The notes under the pieces were generated by a model. It searched no databases and was not told where the DNA came from. It worked only from the letters and a program-made list of their open reading frames with translations. A stretch of DNA of 63,815 nucleotides from Streptomyces cavernae. GTDB lineage: Bacteria > Actinomycetota > Actinomycetes > Streptomycetales > Streptomycetaceae. The translations under genes and the position numbers were made by a program. Position 1 is the stretch's first letter, and the number at the start of each line of letters is the position of its first letter. Below, piece after piece: positions 16,508 to 24,900 of this stretch. The stretch lies in assembly GCF_004023625.1 (NCBI RefSeq), contig NZ_RPDJ01000049.1, forward strand, positions 1 through 63,815, read 5' to 3'.

Positions 16508-16801
16508 CGCCCGCATTCCGGCCGCCCCGCGTCCGGCCCCCGGCGGGGTGCGCGCCCGGCATTCCGGCCCGCCCGGCGTCCGGTCGTCCCGTGTCGGGGT
16601 TTCCGCCCGCATTCCGGCCGCCCCGCGTCCGGCCCCCGGCGGGGTGCCGGCCCGGCATTCCGGCCCGCCCGGCGTCCGGTCGTCCCGTGTCGGGGTTTCC
16701 GCCCGCATTCCGGCCGCCCCGCGTCCGGCCCCCGGCGGGGTGCGCGCCCGGCATTCCGGCCCGCCCGGCGTCCGGTCGTCCCGTGTCGGGGTTTCCGCCC
16801 G
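16508..16801. repeat. Three tandem 96-bp repeats in an intergenic gap
   Basis: A 96-bp GC-rich unit occurs three times head to tail, with ATTCCGG at 16515, 16611 and 16707 marking equal spacing. Copies are nearly identical (a few differences at GTGCGCGCC versus GTGCCGGCC). Each unit is itself two diverged halves of about 48 bp, each starting GCATTCCGGCC. It sits in the 417-bp gap between the glycosylase and acetyltransferase genes. The unit is a multiple of three, so open frames cross it, but codon use does not look coding. Confidence 0.92.
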
Positions 16802-16872
16802 CGCCCGGCCGCCCCGGCGGCAGGGCGCTCGCCCGCGGCAGGGTGCCCGCCCCGTGTCGGAGTGCGGGGCTG

Positions 16873-17457
16873 CTACCGGCGGGCCGGCAGGTACGGTGCC
16901 GTGGATGGCAGACCCAGATCGGACGGGAGCAGCGAGCCCACCCAGCAGTCGCGGCGTACGCCCTTGTTGTTGATGCCGGAGCGCAGGACGCCCTCCACGG
17001 TGAAGCCCGCGCGTTCGGCCACCGCGCGGGAGCCTTGGTTGCCCACCTCGGCCAGCCACTCCACCCGGTCCAGGCCGACCTCGGTGAACGCCCAGCGCGC
17101 GGCGAGGACCGCGGCCTCGGTCACGTAGCCGTTGCCCCGGTGTTCCTTCGCCGCCCAGAAGCCGATCTCACCGGTCCCCAGGGAGCGCATGGAGATGCCC
17201 AGCATCGCCACCAGGTCGCCGCCGCGGGCAGTGCCGTCGTGGAGGAAGACGCCGAAGTTCAGCATGGAGCCGTCGGCCCAGCCGTCCGGGGCCAGTTGCC
17301 CGGTGAAGCTCTCCGCGTGCTCGCGCAGATAGGGCGACGGGATGGTGGTCCAGCGCTGGATGTCCGGATCCTGGCAGGCGTCGTACACGGCGTCGGCGTC
17401 GGACGGATCCACGGTGCGCAGCAGCAGCCGCCGGGAGGTGAGGGTTACGGGTTCCAT
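16873..17457 (-). CDS. GNAT-family N-acetyltransferase, RimJ/RimL type
   Basis: A 194-residue GCN5-related acetyltransferase. It starts LTSRRLLLRTVDPSDADAVY, has GEIGFWAAKEHRGNGYVTEA with the acetyl-CoA pyrophosphate loop (EHRGNGY) and VGNQGSRAVAERAGF near the C-terminus, the pattern of RimJ/RimL-like enzymes that acetylate N-termini or small molecules. Substrate cannot be read. Divergent from secA with 236 bp between. Confidence 0.9.
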   Translation of the reverse strand: MEPVTLTSRRLLLRTVDPSDADAVYDACQDPDIQRWTTIPSPYLREHAESFTGQLAPDGWADGSMLNFGVFLHDGTARGGDLVAMLGISMRSLGTGEIGFWAAKEHRGNGYVTEAAVLAARWAFTEVGLDRVEWLAEVGNQGSRAVAERAGFTVEGVLRSGINNKGVRRDCWVGSLLPSDLGLPSTAPYLPARR

Positions 17458-17693
17458 CGCCTGATTCTCCTCGGGGGCCCGACTGGGGTGCCATCCGTTT
17501 GGCGCTCCGTGAGAGGACGATTACATTTCGCGGCCGGAACGCGGCACCAACCGTGAGGCCCGTCCGTTCTCCTATTGACTGTCGTGCGGGCGCATCTCCC
17601 GGCGTGCCGGGGTCCTCGCTTACGATGGCCGTTGCTCAGTAAGTCAAAGGAAACCGACCGTCCCAGGCCCGACCGCCAAGGAGACCAACCCCC

Positions 17694-20510
17694 GTGTCCG
17701 TCCTCTCGAAGATCATGCGTGCAGGCGAAGGCAAGATCCTGCGCAAGCTGCACCGCATCGCGGACCAGGTCAACTCCATCGAAGAGGACTTCGTCGACCT
17801 CTCCGACGCCGAGCTGCGGGCCCTCACCGATGAGTACAAGCAGCGGTACGCAGACGGCGAGAGCCTCGACGACCTGCTTCCCGAGGCGTTCGCGACCGTG
17901 CGCGAGGCGGCCAAACGCGTGCTCGGCCAGCGGCACTACGACGTGCAGATCATGGGCGGTGCCGCGCTCCACCTCGGCTATGTCGCCGAGATGAAGACCG
18001 GTGAGGGCAAGACGCTGGTCGGCACGCTGCCCGCGTATCTGAACGCCCTCTCGGGTGACGGCGTCCACCTGATCACGGTCAACGACTACCTGGCCGAGCG
18101 CGACTCGGAGATGATGGGCCGCGTCCACCGGTTCCTCGGCCTGAGCGTGGGCTGCATCCTCGCGAACATGACGCCGTCCCAGCGCCGCGACCAGTACAAC
18201 TGCGACATCACGTACGGCACGAACAACGAGTTCGGTTTCGACTACCTGCGCGACAACATGGCCTGGTCGAAGGACGAACTGGTCCAGCGGGGCCACAACT
18301 TCGCGATCGTCGACGAGGTCGACTCCATCCTCGTCGACGAGGCGCGTACGCCGCTGATCATCTCCGGCCCGGCCGACCAGGCCACCAAGTGGTACGGCGA
18401 CTTCGCCAAGCTGGTCACCCGTCTGAAGCGGGGCGAGCCCGGCAACCCCCTCAAGGGCATCGAGGAGACCGGCGACTACGAGGTCGACGAGAAGAAGCGC
18501 ACCGTCGCCATCCACGAGTCCGGTGTCACCAAGGTCGAGGACTGGCTGGGCATCGACAACCTGTACGAGTCGGTGAACACCCCGCTGGTGGGTTATCTGA
18601 ACAACGCCATCAAGGCCAAGGAGCTCTTCAAGAAGGACAAGGACTACGTCGTCCTGGACGGCGAAGTCATGATCGTCGACGAGCACACCGGCCGTATCCT
18701 CGCCGGCCGCCGCTACAACGAGGGCATGCACCAGGCGATCGAGGCGAAGGAAGGGGTTGACATCAAGGACGAGAACCAGACCCTCGCCACGATCACCCTG
18801 CAGAACTTCTTCCGCCTCTACAAGAAGCTGTCCGGCATGACCGGTACGGCGATGACCGAGGCCGCCGAGTTCCACCAGATCTACAAGCTCGGCGTCGTCC
18901 CGATCCCGACCAACAAGCCGATGATCCGCAAGGACCAGTCGGACCTGATCTACCGCACCGAGGTCGCGAAGTTCGAGGCGGTGGTCGACGACATCGCCGA
19001 GAAGCACGAGAAGGGCCAGCCGATCCTCGTCGGTACGACGTCGGTCGAGAAGTCCGAGTACCTCTCGCAGCAGCTGAGCAAGCGCGGCATCCAGCACGAG
19101 GTGCTCAACGCCAAGCAGCACGACCGTGAGGCGACGATCGTCGCCCAGGCCGGCCGCAAGGGCGCCGTCACCGTGGCGACCAACATGGCCGGCCGTGGTA
19201 CGGACATCAAGCTCGGCGGCAACCCCGAGGATCTCGCCGAGGCGGAGCTGCGTCAGCGCGGCCTCGACCCCGAGGAGCACATCGAGGAGTGGGCCCACGC
19301 CCTGCCCGCCGCCCTGGAGAAGGCCGAGCAGGCGGTCAAGGCCGAGAAGGACGAGGTCGAGTCGCTCGGCGGGCTCTACGTGCTCGGCACCGAGCGGCAC
19401 GAGTCGCGGCGTATCGACAACCAGCTGCGCGGTCGTTCCGGACGTCAGGGCGACCCCGGCGAGTCCCGCTTCTACCTCTCGCTCGGCGACGACCTGATGC
19501 GGCTGTTCAAGGCGCAGATGGTCGAGCGCGTGATGTCCATGGCCAACGTGCCCGACGACGTGCCGATCGAGAACCGCATGGTCACGAAGGCGATCGCCTC
19601 CGCCCAGTCGCAGGTCGAGACGCAGAACTTCGAGACACGCAAGAACGTCCTGAAGTACGACGAGGTGCTCAACCGGCAGCGTGAGGTCATCTACGGCGAG
19701 CGCCGCCGTGTGCTGGAGGGCGAGGACCTGCAGGAGCAGATCCAGCACTTCATGGACGACACGATCGACGCGTACATCGCGGCCGAGACCGCGGAGGGCT
19801 TCGCCGAGGAGTGGGACCTGGACCGGCTGTGGGGCGCCTTCAAGCAGCTCTACCCGGTGCGGGTGACCATCGAGGAGCTGGAGGAGGCGGCCGGTGACCG
19901 GGCCGGTCTGACGGCCGAGTTCATCGCGGAGTCGATCAAGGACGACATCCACGAGCAGTACCAGGCCCGTGAGGCGCAGCTCGGCTCGGAGATCATGCGT
20001 GAGCTGGAGCGCCGCGTGGTGCTGTCCGTGCTGGACCGCAAGTGGCGCGAGCACCTCTACGAGATGGACTACCTCCAGGAGGGCATCGGCCTGCGCGCGA
20101 TGGCGCAGAAGGACCCGCTGGTCGAGTACCAGCGCGAGGGCTTCGACATGTTCACCGCCATGATGGACGGCATCAAGGAGGAGTCCGTCGGCTATCTGTT
20201 CAACCTGGAGGTCCAGGTCGAGCAGCAGGTCGAGGAGGTCCCGGTTGAGGACGCCAAGCCCGTGCTGGAGAAGAAGGAAGACACCGTGCCGGCGCAGGCC
20301 AGCGTCCGGCCGGAGATCCGCGCCAAGGGTCTCGAGGCACCGCGCCGCCCGGACCGCCTGCACTTCTCCGCGCCGAAGGTGGACGGCGAGGGTGACATCG
20401 TCGAGGGCGACTTCGACAACGGCGGCGAGCGGGTGCGGTCCGAGGCCGATGGGCTCACCCGTGCGGAGCGGCGCAAGCAGCAGAAGAGCCGGGGGCGGCG
20501 CAAGAAGTAG
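17694..20510 (+). CDS. secA: Preprotein translocase ATPase SecA
   Basis: A 938-residue SecA, the motor driving unfolded preproteins through SecYEG. Walker A is MKTGEGKT at 100-107 and the DEAD-type Walker B is VDEVD near 204-208; NMAGRGTDIKLGGNPE and the GRSGRQGDPG arginine-finger region are intact. The C-terminal tail ends RAERRKQQKSRGRRKK and lacks the Cys/His zinc-binding SEC-C motif found in many bacterial SecA proteins. The GTG at 17694 has AAGGAG 10 bases upstream. A terminator follows. Confidence 0.98.
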   Translation: MSVLSKIMRAGEGKILRKLHRIADQVNSIEEDFVDLSDAELRALTDEYKQRYADGESLDDLLPEAFATVREAAKRVLGQRHYDVQIMGGAALHLGYVAEMKTGEGKTLVGTLPAYLNALSGDGVHLITVNDYLAERDSEMMGRVHRFLGLSVGCILANMTPSQRRDQYNCDITYGTNNEFGFDYLRDNMAWSKDELVQRGHNFAIVDEVDSILVDEARTPLIISGPADQATKWYGDFAKLVTRLKRGEPGNPLKGIEETGDYEVDEKKRTVAIHESGVTKVEDWLGIDNLYESVNTPLVGYLNNAIKAKELFKKDKDYVVLDGEVMIVDEHTGRILAGRRYNEGMHQAIEAKEGVDIKDENQTLATITLQNFFRLYKKLSGMTGTAMTEAAEFHQIYKLGVVPIPTNKPMIRKDQSDLIYRTEVAKFEAVVDDIAEKHEKGQPILVGTTSVEKSEYLSQQLSKRGIQHEVLNAKQHDREATIVAQAGRKGAVTVATNMAGRGTDIKLGGNPEDLAEAELRQRGLDPEEHIEEWAHALPAALEKAEQAVKAEKDEVESLGGLYVLGTERHESRRIDNQLRGRSGRQGDPGESRFYLSLGDDLMRLFKAQMVERVMSMANVPDDVPIENRMVTKAIASAQSQVETQNFETRKNVLKYDEVLNRQREVIYGERRRVLEGEDLQEQIQHFMDDTIDAYIAAETAEGFAEEWDLDRLWGAFKQLYPVRVTIEELEEAAGDRAGLTAEFIAESIKDDIHEQYQAREAQLGSEIMRELERRVVLSVLDRKWREHLYEMDYLQEGIGLRAMAQKDPLVEYQREGFDMFTAMMDGIKEESVGYLFNLEVQVEQQVEEVPVEDAKPVLEKKEDTVPAQASVRPEIRAKGLEAPRRPDRLHFSAPKVDGEGDIVEGDFDNGGERVRSEADGLTRAERRKQQKSRGRRKK

Positions 20511-20535
20511 CGCTGCGCTCGCTTGAGCGGATTCG

Positions 20536-20567
20536 AGGGGCCGGGCGCCTTGGGCGCCCGGCCCTTC
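20536..20567 (+). terminator. secA terminator
   Basis: GGGCCGGGCGCC and GGCGCCCGGCCC form a 12-bp stem with a TT-rich minimal loop, followed by TTCG. It is directly followed by a 7-bp tandem repeat, CGTGCCG, four times (about 20568-20596). Confidence 0.85.
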
Positions 20568-21181
20568 GCGTGCCGCGTGCCGCGTGCCGCGTGCCGGCCC
20601 GACCGGACGGGGTCGGGACTCGGCGGACGGCTCGCCGGACTCCGCTGCACACGGCTGTCCCGGAGGCGGGAGCCGCCGTGCGCGGAGGCCTGCGGGTTGC
20701 TCCGTGCGGCGGTTCGCGTGCCGGCGGGCTGCTTTGGGTGGCCCGTCGGGTGGTCGCGGTGTGGCCTGGCGTGGCCGGCCCGCCCGAGAGGACTGGCTGT
20801 TCCTGGGGAGTCTCCTGCTCGTCGGCGAAGGGTTTGCTCCGTTCGGCGTGGCATGGTCGTGGTGCTCTGTGTGTCCGTCGGGTGGTCGCGGTCTGGTCTG
20901 TGCGGTCCGTGGGGTGGTCGCGGTTTGGTCCGTGTGGTCCGTCGGGTGGTCGCTGTGTGTGCCTCGCGTGGCCGTGGTTTGCTCCATGCGGCTTCGCGTG
21001 GTCGGGGTTGCTTCGTTGTGGCCCTTCTCGTGCCCTCAGGTTTGCTCCCTCCGGCCCTGGTGGGCCTCCTGGGGGTTGTCGCTCAGGCCGGCCGTTGTCG
21101 GCCTTGTGAGGCCTTGTCGGCCTCGTCGTCGAGCGTCGGACGGCTTGTGCGTGTCCGCAGGTGCTGGACGTCTGATCGGCC
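20568..21181. other. Non-coding gap with G/T-rich low-complexity sequence
   Basis: Between the secA terminator and the convergent Rv3235-like gene are about 610 bp. They begin with four CGTGCCG repeats and continue with many variants of GGTGGTCGCGGT and TTTGCTCC on the + strand. Several frames are open, but codon use is poor and none has a sensible ribosome site. I see no gene here; it looks like decayed repeats. Confidence 0.6.
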
Positions 21182-21790
21182 TCAGTCGTCCTTCGGGCGC
21201 GGCATGCGTTCGCCGCCGAGTTCCACCGCTGTGCAGCGCCAGCGCAGGTCCTGGCCGCGTTCCAGGCGGAAGGCCATGGCGCGCAGGCGGTCCCCCGCCG
21301 CGATGCGGGCGAAGACCTCCAGGGCGCCCTTGCGGGGGACGTAGTAGCCGATGTCGTGGACGACCGGGCGGGCGCCGTGGGTGCGCAGCGGGCTGCGCTC
21401 CGCCAGCCAGGCCAGCTCGTCGTAGGCGCGGCCCACGGTGTGGCGGAGCATGCAGTGGACGGGGCGCTGACCGCTGAGGACCGCCAGGAGGCGCTCGGCG
21501 AAGACGTCGGTGGGGCGGGCGGGGACGGGTGGGGCGGTCGCGGGCGCCGCTCCTGCCCCACCGACCGGGGCTGCGTCCGCGGTCGCGGACGACGGCGGGG
21601 CCGGGGACGCCGCTGGGCCTGCGGCTGGGGCGGGGGCCGAGGGCAAGGCCGGGGCCGAGGACCGGGCCGGGGTTCGGCGGGACGGGCCCGGGCGTCGAGG
21701 GTCGCGGCGGTTCGGCGGGCGGGTGCCCGCGCCCGGTGCGCCGGCTGTCGGCCGTGGGCGGGGATTCGTCCTGGTCATGACCTTGTTCAT
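21182..21790 (-). CDS. Rv3235-family protein next to secA
   Basis: A 202-residue protein of the actinobacterial Rv3235 family, found near secA in many genomes. Residues 1-100 are Ala/Pro/Arg-rich and likely disordered. The conserved C-terminal domain has FAERLLAVLSGQRPVHCMLRHTVGRAYDEL and ALEVFARIAAGDRLRAMAFRLE. The ATG at 21790 is chosen; ATGs at 21778 and 21841 are alternatives and none has a strong ribosome site. Function is unknown. Upstream at 21829-21839 is an 11-bp palindrome, GAAGTAACTTC. Confidence 0.8.
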   Translation of the reverse strand: MNKVMTRTNPRPRPTAGAPGAGTRPPNRRDPRRPGPSRRTPARSSAPALPSAPAPAAGPAASPAPPSSATADAAPVGGAGAAPATAPPVPARPTDVFAERLLAVLSGQRPVHCMLRHTVGRAYDELAWLAERSPLRTHGARPVVHDIGYYVPRKGALEVFARIAAGDRLRAMAFRLERGQDLRWRCTAVELGGERMPRPKDD

Positions 21791-22116
21791 GGTGGTGTGG
21801 CCCCGTGTCTCGCCCGGTTCTCTACCGGGAAGTAACTTCATGTCGGGGATCTTGTACGAGGCGGGAGGCGCGGAATGCAAGGACCTCGGGGACGCGGGGA
21901 AGCGCGGTGGGGGTTCACCTATCAGGGTGGTCCGCTGGAGTGGAATCGTTGGGGGACCTGGGCGGGGGTGGGTGACAACCGGGCGTGGGGTGGACGGTGC
22001 CCGGGGGTGTGGGTACGGGCCCGATGGGGGACCTCCCGCACGTATCCTGAAGGCCCTCTCGACCACTGAAGGCCCTCTTCGGACCAGAAGGCTCTCGACG
22101 ACGAAAGCGATCGGTC

Positions 22117-22632
22117 ATGCGCGTGTACGTTCCCCTGACCCTCCCCGGGCTCGCCGAGGCGTACAAGGCCGGAGAGATCGGTCCGGCACCGCTGGTCGCC
22201 TACGCCGTCACGCCCGGTATGCGCGAGTGGTACCTGTCCGACGACATCGAGGAACTCGAGTACGCGGCGCTGAGCCGGGCCGCGCTGGCGTCGCTTCGAC
22301 TGCTCGCGGCGGAGACCGGGGCGGTGCGGCGCAGGGTCGTGGTCGCCGTCGACGTACCCGACGGGACGGCCGTAGCCGACCCCGACCGCGGGCTCGACCC
22401 GGCAGCACTCGGCGAGGTACGGGTCGCCGGGCCGATCGCGCTGGCCAAGGCCGCGGCGGTGCACATCGACGCGGACGACGCGGAGCAGGACGTGGCCGCG
22501 GCGGTGGCGGCACTGCCGGCGGCGGACGCGGGCGACGACGACGCGCAGTTCACCGTGGACGGCGCCGAGGACCATGAACTGCTGTGGTACGCCACGCAGG
22601 AGATTCCCAACCTGGTTGAGCGCGGGGACTGA
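22117..22632 (+). CDS. DUF6912 conserved hypothetical protein
   Basis: A 171-residue protein conserved in Streptomyces next to secA, beginning MRVYVPLTLPGLAEAYKAGE. The N-terminal half looks like a small alpha/beta domain; residues 125-150 are acidic (DADDAEQD, DAGDDDAQ) and it ends ELLWYATQEIPNLV. No catalytic motif is recognised. It is divergent from the Rv3235-like gene with 326 bp between them; TATCCT at 22042-22047 could be its -10 box. Confidence 0.85.
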   Translation: MRVYVPLTLPGLAEAYKAGEIGPAPLVAYAVTPGMREWYLSDDIEELEYAALSRAALASLRLLAAETGAVRRRVVVAVDVPDGTAVADPDRGLDPAALGEVRVAGPIALAKAAAVHIDADDAEQDVAAAVAALPAADAGDDDAQFTVDGAEDHELLWYATQEIPNLVERGD

Positions 22633-22639
22633 GCGGCTC

Positions 22640-22738
22640 CCTGCCGCTGCCGCCGACGCTGGAACCGCCGTTGCCATTACCGCTGCCGCTGCCGCTGCCG
22701 CTGCCGCTGGCACTGCCGTTACCGCTGCCCCGCCCGCT
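22640..22738. repeat. CCGCTG hexanucleotide run
   Basis: Between the DUF6912 and HAD genes, six-base units CCGCTG and variants (CCGTTG, CCATTA, CCGTTA) run for about 95 bp. It is a simple-sequence stretch with no gene. Confidence 0.8.
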
Positions 22739-22791
22739 CCGGTCCGGATGCCCCGACTGGACTGTCGGTGGTGGTGGGTACCGTCTCTGTC

Positions 22792-23457
22792 ATGGGGAAG
22801 CACGGAGCAGCGCACATCGTGTGGGACTGGAACGGGACCCTGTTCCACGACACGGACGCGATCATCGGCGCCACCAACGCGGCCTTCGCGGAACTCGGGA
22901 TCGCGCAGATCACCCTGCAGCAGTACCGGGAGCTCTACTGCGTGCCGGTGCCGAAGTTCTACGAGCGGTTGATGGGCCGACTGCCCACGGACGCCGAGTG
23001 GGAGCAGATGGACTCGGTGTTCCACCGGTACTACGCGGAGCACCGGGTGGCCTGCGGGCTCACCGCCGGTGTGCCGGCGTTGCTCGCCAGGTGGCGGTCG
23101 GAGGGGCGGAGCCAATCGCTGCTGAGCATGTACGTGCATGACGAACTGATCCCGCTGGTGCGCGGGTTCGGGATCGAACGGCACTTCGTCCGGGTGGACG
23201 GGCGGACGGGACCGTCCGGGGGGAGCAAGGCGGAGCACATGGTGCGGCACATACGCGAGATCGCCGGGGTGGTGCCCGGGCGCACGGTGGTGATCGGTGA
23301 CGCCGCCGATGACGCGGTGGCGGCACGGCGGGTCGGGGCGCGGGCCGTGCTCTACACAGGGGGGTCGCACAGCCGGGCCAGTCTGGAGGTGGTGGGTGTG
23401 CCGGTCGTGGACAGCCTGGAGGAGGCCGTGGAGGAGGCCGAGCGGTTGGTGGCCTGA
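22792..23457 (+). CDS. HAD-superfamily hydrolase-like protein with Asn in motif I
   Basis: A 221-residue HAD-like protein. Motif I reads VWDWNGTLFHD, with nucleophile Asp12 but Asn14 where the general acid Asp is usual (DxD). Motif III is around GSKAEH and motif IV is VVIGDAADD with two acids, followed by GARAVLYTGG. The cap is helical, so it resembles phosphoglycolate phosphatase/phosphonatase types. The D-to-N change could slow or alter phosphatase turnover. The ATG at 22792 is preferred over the GTG at 22768 because conservation begins at GKHGAAHIVWDWN. Confidence 0.88.
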   Translation: MGKHGAAHIVWDWNGTLFHDTDAIIGATNAAFAELGIAQITLQQYRELYCVPVPKFYERLMGRLPTDAEWEQMDSVFHRYYAEHRVACGLTAGVPALLARWRSEGRSQSLLSMYVHDELIPLVRGFGIERHFVRVDGRTGPSGGSKAEHMVRHIREIAGVVPGRTVVIGDAADDAVAARRVGARAVLYTGGSHSRASLEVVGVPVVDSLEEAVEEAERLVA

Positions 23458-23700
23458 GCTGCGGCGCTGCTCGGGCCGGGGGCCGGCTGATCGGGCCGGG
23501 GGCGTTGCCCCGGCTGGCGCGCTGCCGGTGTGCGGCGCTGCTCGGGCTGGCGCGCTTCTGGCATACGCGCTGCTCGGGCTGGCGCGCTGCCGGTGTGCGG
23601 AACTGCTCCGGCTGTGGCGCCGTTCCCGGGGGCCGGCGGCGCAACCGGAGCGGCGCTCGCGGCGCGCGGCGCTCCGGGTACGGCGCCGGCATGTGCTGAC
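23458..23700. repeat. Convergent intergenic gap with imperfect direct repeats
   Basis: A unit of about 50-60 bp containing GGCTGGCGCGCTGCCGGTGT and GCGCTGCTCGGGC recurs two to three times between the HAD and DJ-1 genes, with the best copies near 23512 and 23578. No gene is visible. Confidence 0.6.
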
Positions 23701-24267
23701 TCAGCTCACCGGGGCCTTGGCGCGGAGCACCTCGAGGAACTCACGCATCCAGCCTGAGTGGTCCGGCCAGGCGCGGGACGAGACCAGTGTGCCGTCGACC
23801 ACCGCCTCCGCGTCCTGGTAGACGGCGCCGGCCGCCTGCATGTCCAGTTCCAGCGCGGGGTAAGCCGTGACGCGCCGGCCGCGCAGGCTGTCCACGGCGG
23901 CGGTGAGCAGGGGGCCGTGGCAGATCTGGGCCACCGGCCTGTCGGTCTCGAAGAAGGCTTTGAGGATCTTGCGCAGTTCGGGGTCGTTGCGCAGATACTC
24001 CGGGGCCCGGCCGCCGGGGATGACGAGGGCCACGTACTGGCCCGGGTCGACCTCCGAGAAGGCCAGGTCGGCGGGCCAGGTGTAGCCGGGCTTCTCGGTG
24101 TAGGTGTCGAAGCCGGGTTCGAAGTCGTGGACGACGAACTGGAGGGTCTTGCGGGCGGGGGCCGCGATGTGGACCTCGTAACCCTCCTCGCGCAGTCGCT
24201 GGTACGGGTAGAGGACCTCCAGTGACTCCGCCGCGTCGCCGGTCACGATCAGGATCTTGGCTGCCAT
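23701..24267 (-). CDS. DJ-1/PfpI-family protein
   Basis: A 188-residue member of the DJ-1/PfpI superfamily (class I glutamine amidotransferase-like fold). The nucleophile elbow AQICHGPL puts Cys116-His117 in place, and Glu17 in DAAESLEVLYP is the usual partner acid; GGRAPEYLR and SRAWPDHSGWMREFLEVL are typical. Relatives act as glyoxalase/deglycase, protease or stress chaperones; which applies is not readable. GGGAG lies 10 bases before the ATG at 24267. Confidence 0.9.
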   Translation of the reverse strand: MAAKILIVTGDAAESLEVLYPYQRLREEGYEVHIAAPARKTLQFVVHDFEPGFDTYTEKPGYTWPADLAFSEVDPGQYVALVIPGGRAPEYLRNDPELRKILKAFFETDRPVAQICHGPLLTAAVDSLRGRRVTAYPALELDMQAAGAVYQDAEAVVDGTLVSSRAWPDHSGWMREFLEVLRAKAPVS

Positions 24268-24900
24268 GGCGCTGCGCTCCCTCTGCTGTGCGTCGCCTTC
24301 GGCCGGGTGTCGTGTGCCCCCGTGGGTCTGCCTCATCTCAACGTCTCTCTTCGGTGGGCTCTTGCCAAGGGGGCTTGAGCCGAATGGGCAGGTAGGGGCA
24401 GTGGAAGCGGGGTTCTTTCGCCCGCACGCCCCCACCCGGCGCTCCCTCACCGCGGCTTCCGCCGGGAAACCCTCCGCCCCGGCCCGCCGGGGATGTGCGG
24501 CTGCGGGCCGAAAAGCATGCTCTCGTCCGGCTCGCCCCTGTGCAGACTGTCAAAGTTGCACCCAGTGTTTTGTACACATACGGCTCATGACGGGGCCCCC
24601 GGATCGAGCGATAGCCTGGTGGCGTGATCAGCGCGATAGTTCGCGGGGGCCTCGACGTCCCTGCTCCGCGCCCGGTCTGTGCGGAGCACATCCGCGGCCG
24701 GGCGGACGCTGGTCCCCGCGGGCGGGAACGAGCGCCGAGAGCAGCGTCACAGGCCTCCCGAGCGCCGAGAATGGCCGATAAGCCCCCGCTCAACTCTCAC
24801 TGCGGCATAGCGTCGGAACAGACCGGACACCCCGCGTCGCGGCGTTACGTCGTTTCACCACCTACGTCACGCAACGGCGCGCGACAGGAGCCAGAGGACA
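24268..24900. promoter_or_regulatory. Divergent upstream region of the glutamate dehydrogenase
   Basis: This 633-bp gap holds promoters for the DJ-1 gene (leftward) and the dehydrogenase (rightward). A somewhat AT-richer stretch at 24550-24590 contains TTGCAC (24556-24561) and GTACACATA downstream, a possible but weak promoter. Several frames are open but lack coding bias. AGGAG-like AGGAC precedes the dehydrogenase ATG at 24901. Confidence 0.4.

Noticed and set aside
16452..16973. Open frames crossing the 96-bp repeats, reading as 32-residue repeat proteins
   Set aside because: The repeat length is divisible by three, so all frames stay open by default. No ribosome site, signal or family is found.
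17575..17626. TTGACT and TACGAT as one secA promoter
   Set aside because: The two hexamers are 40 bp apart, too far for a single sigma-70 type promoter; only one could be used.
17445..20987. 1180-codon open frame antisense to secA
   Set aside because: Leu/Asp/Val-rich shadow of secA codons with no domain and no plausible start.
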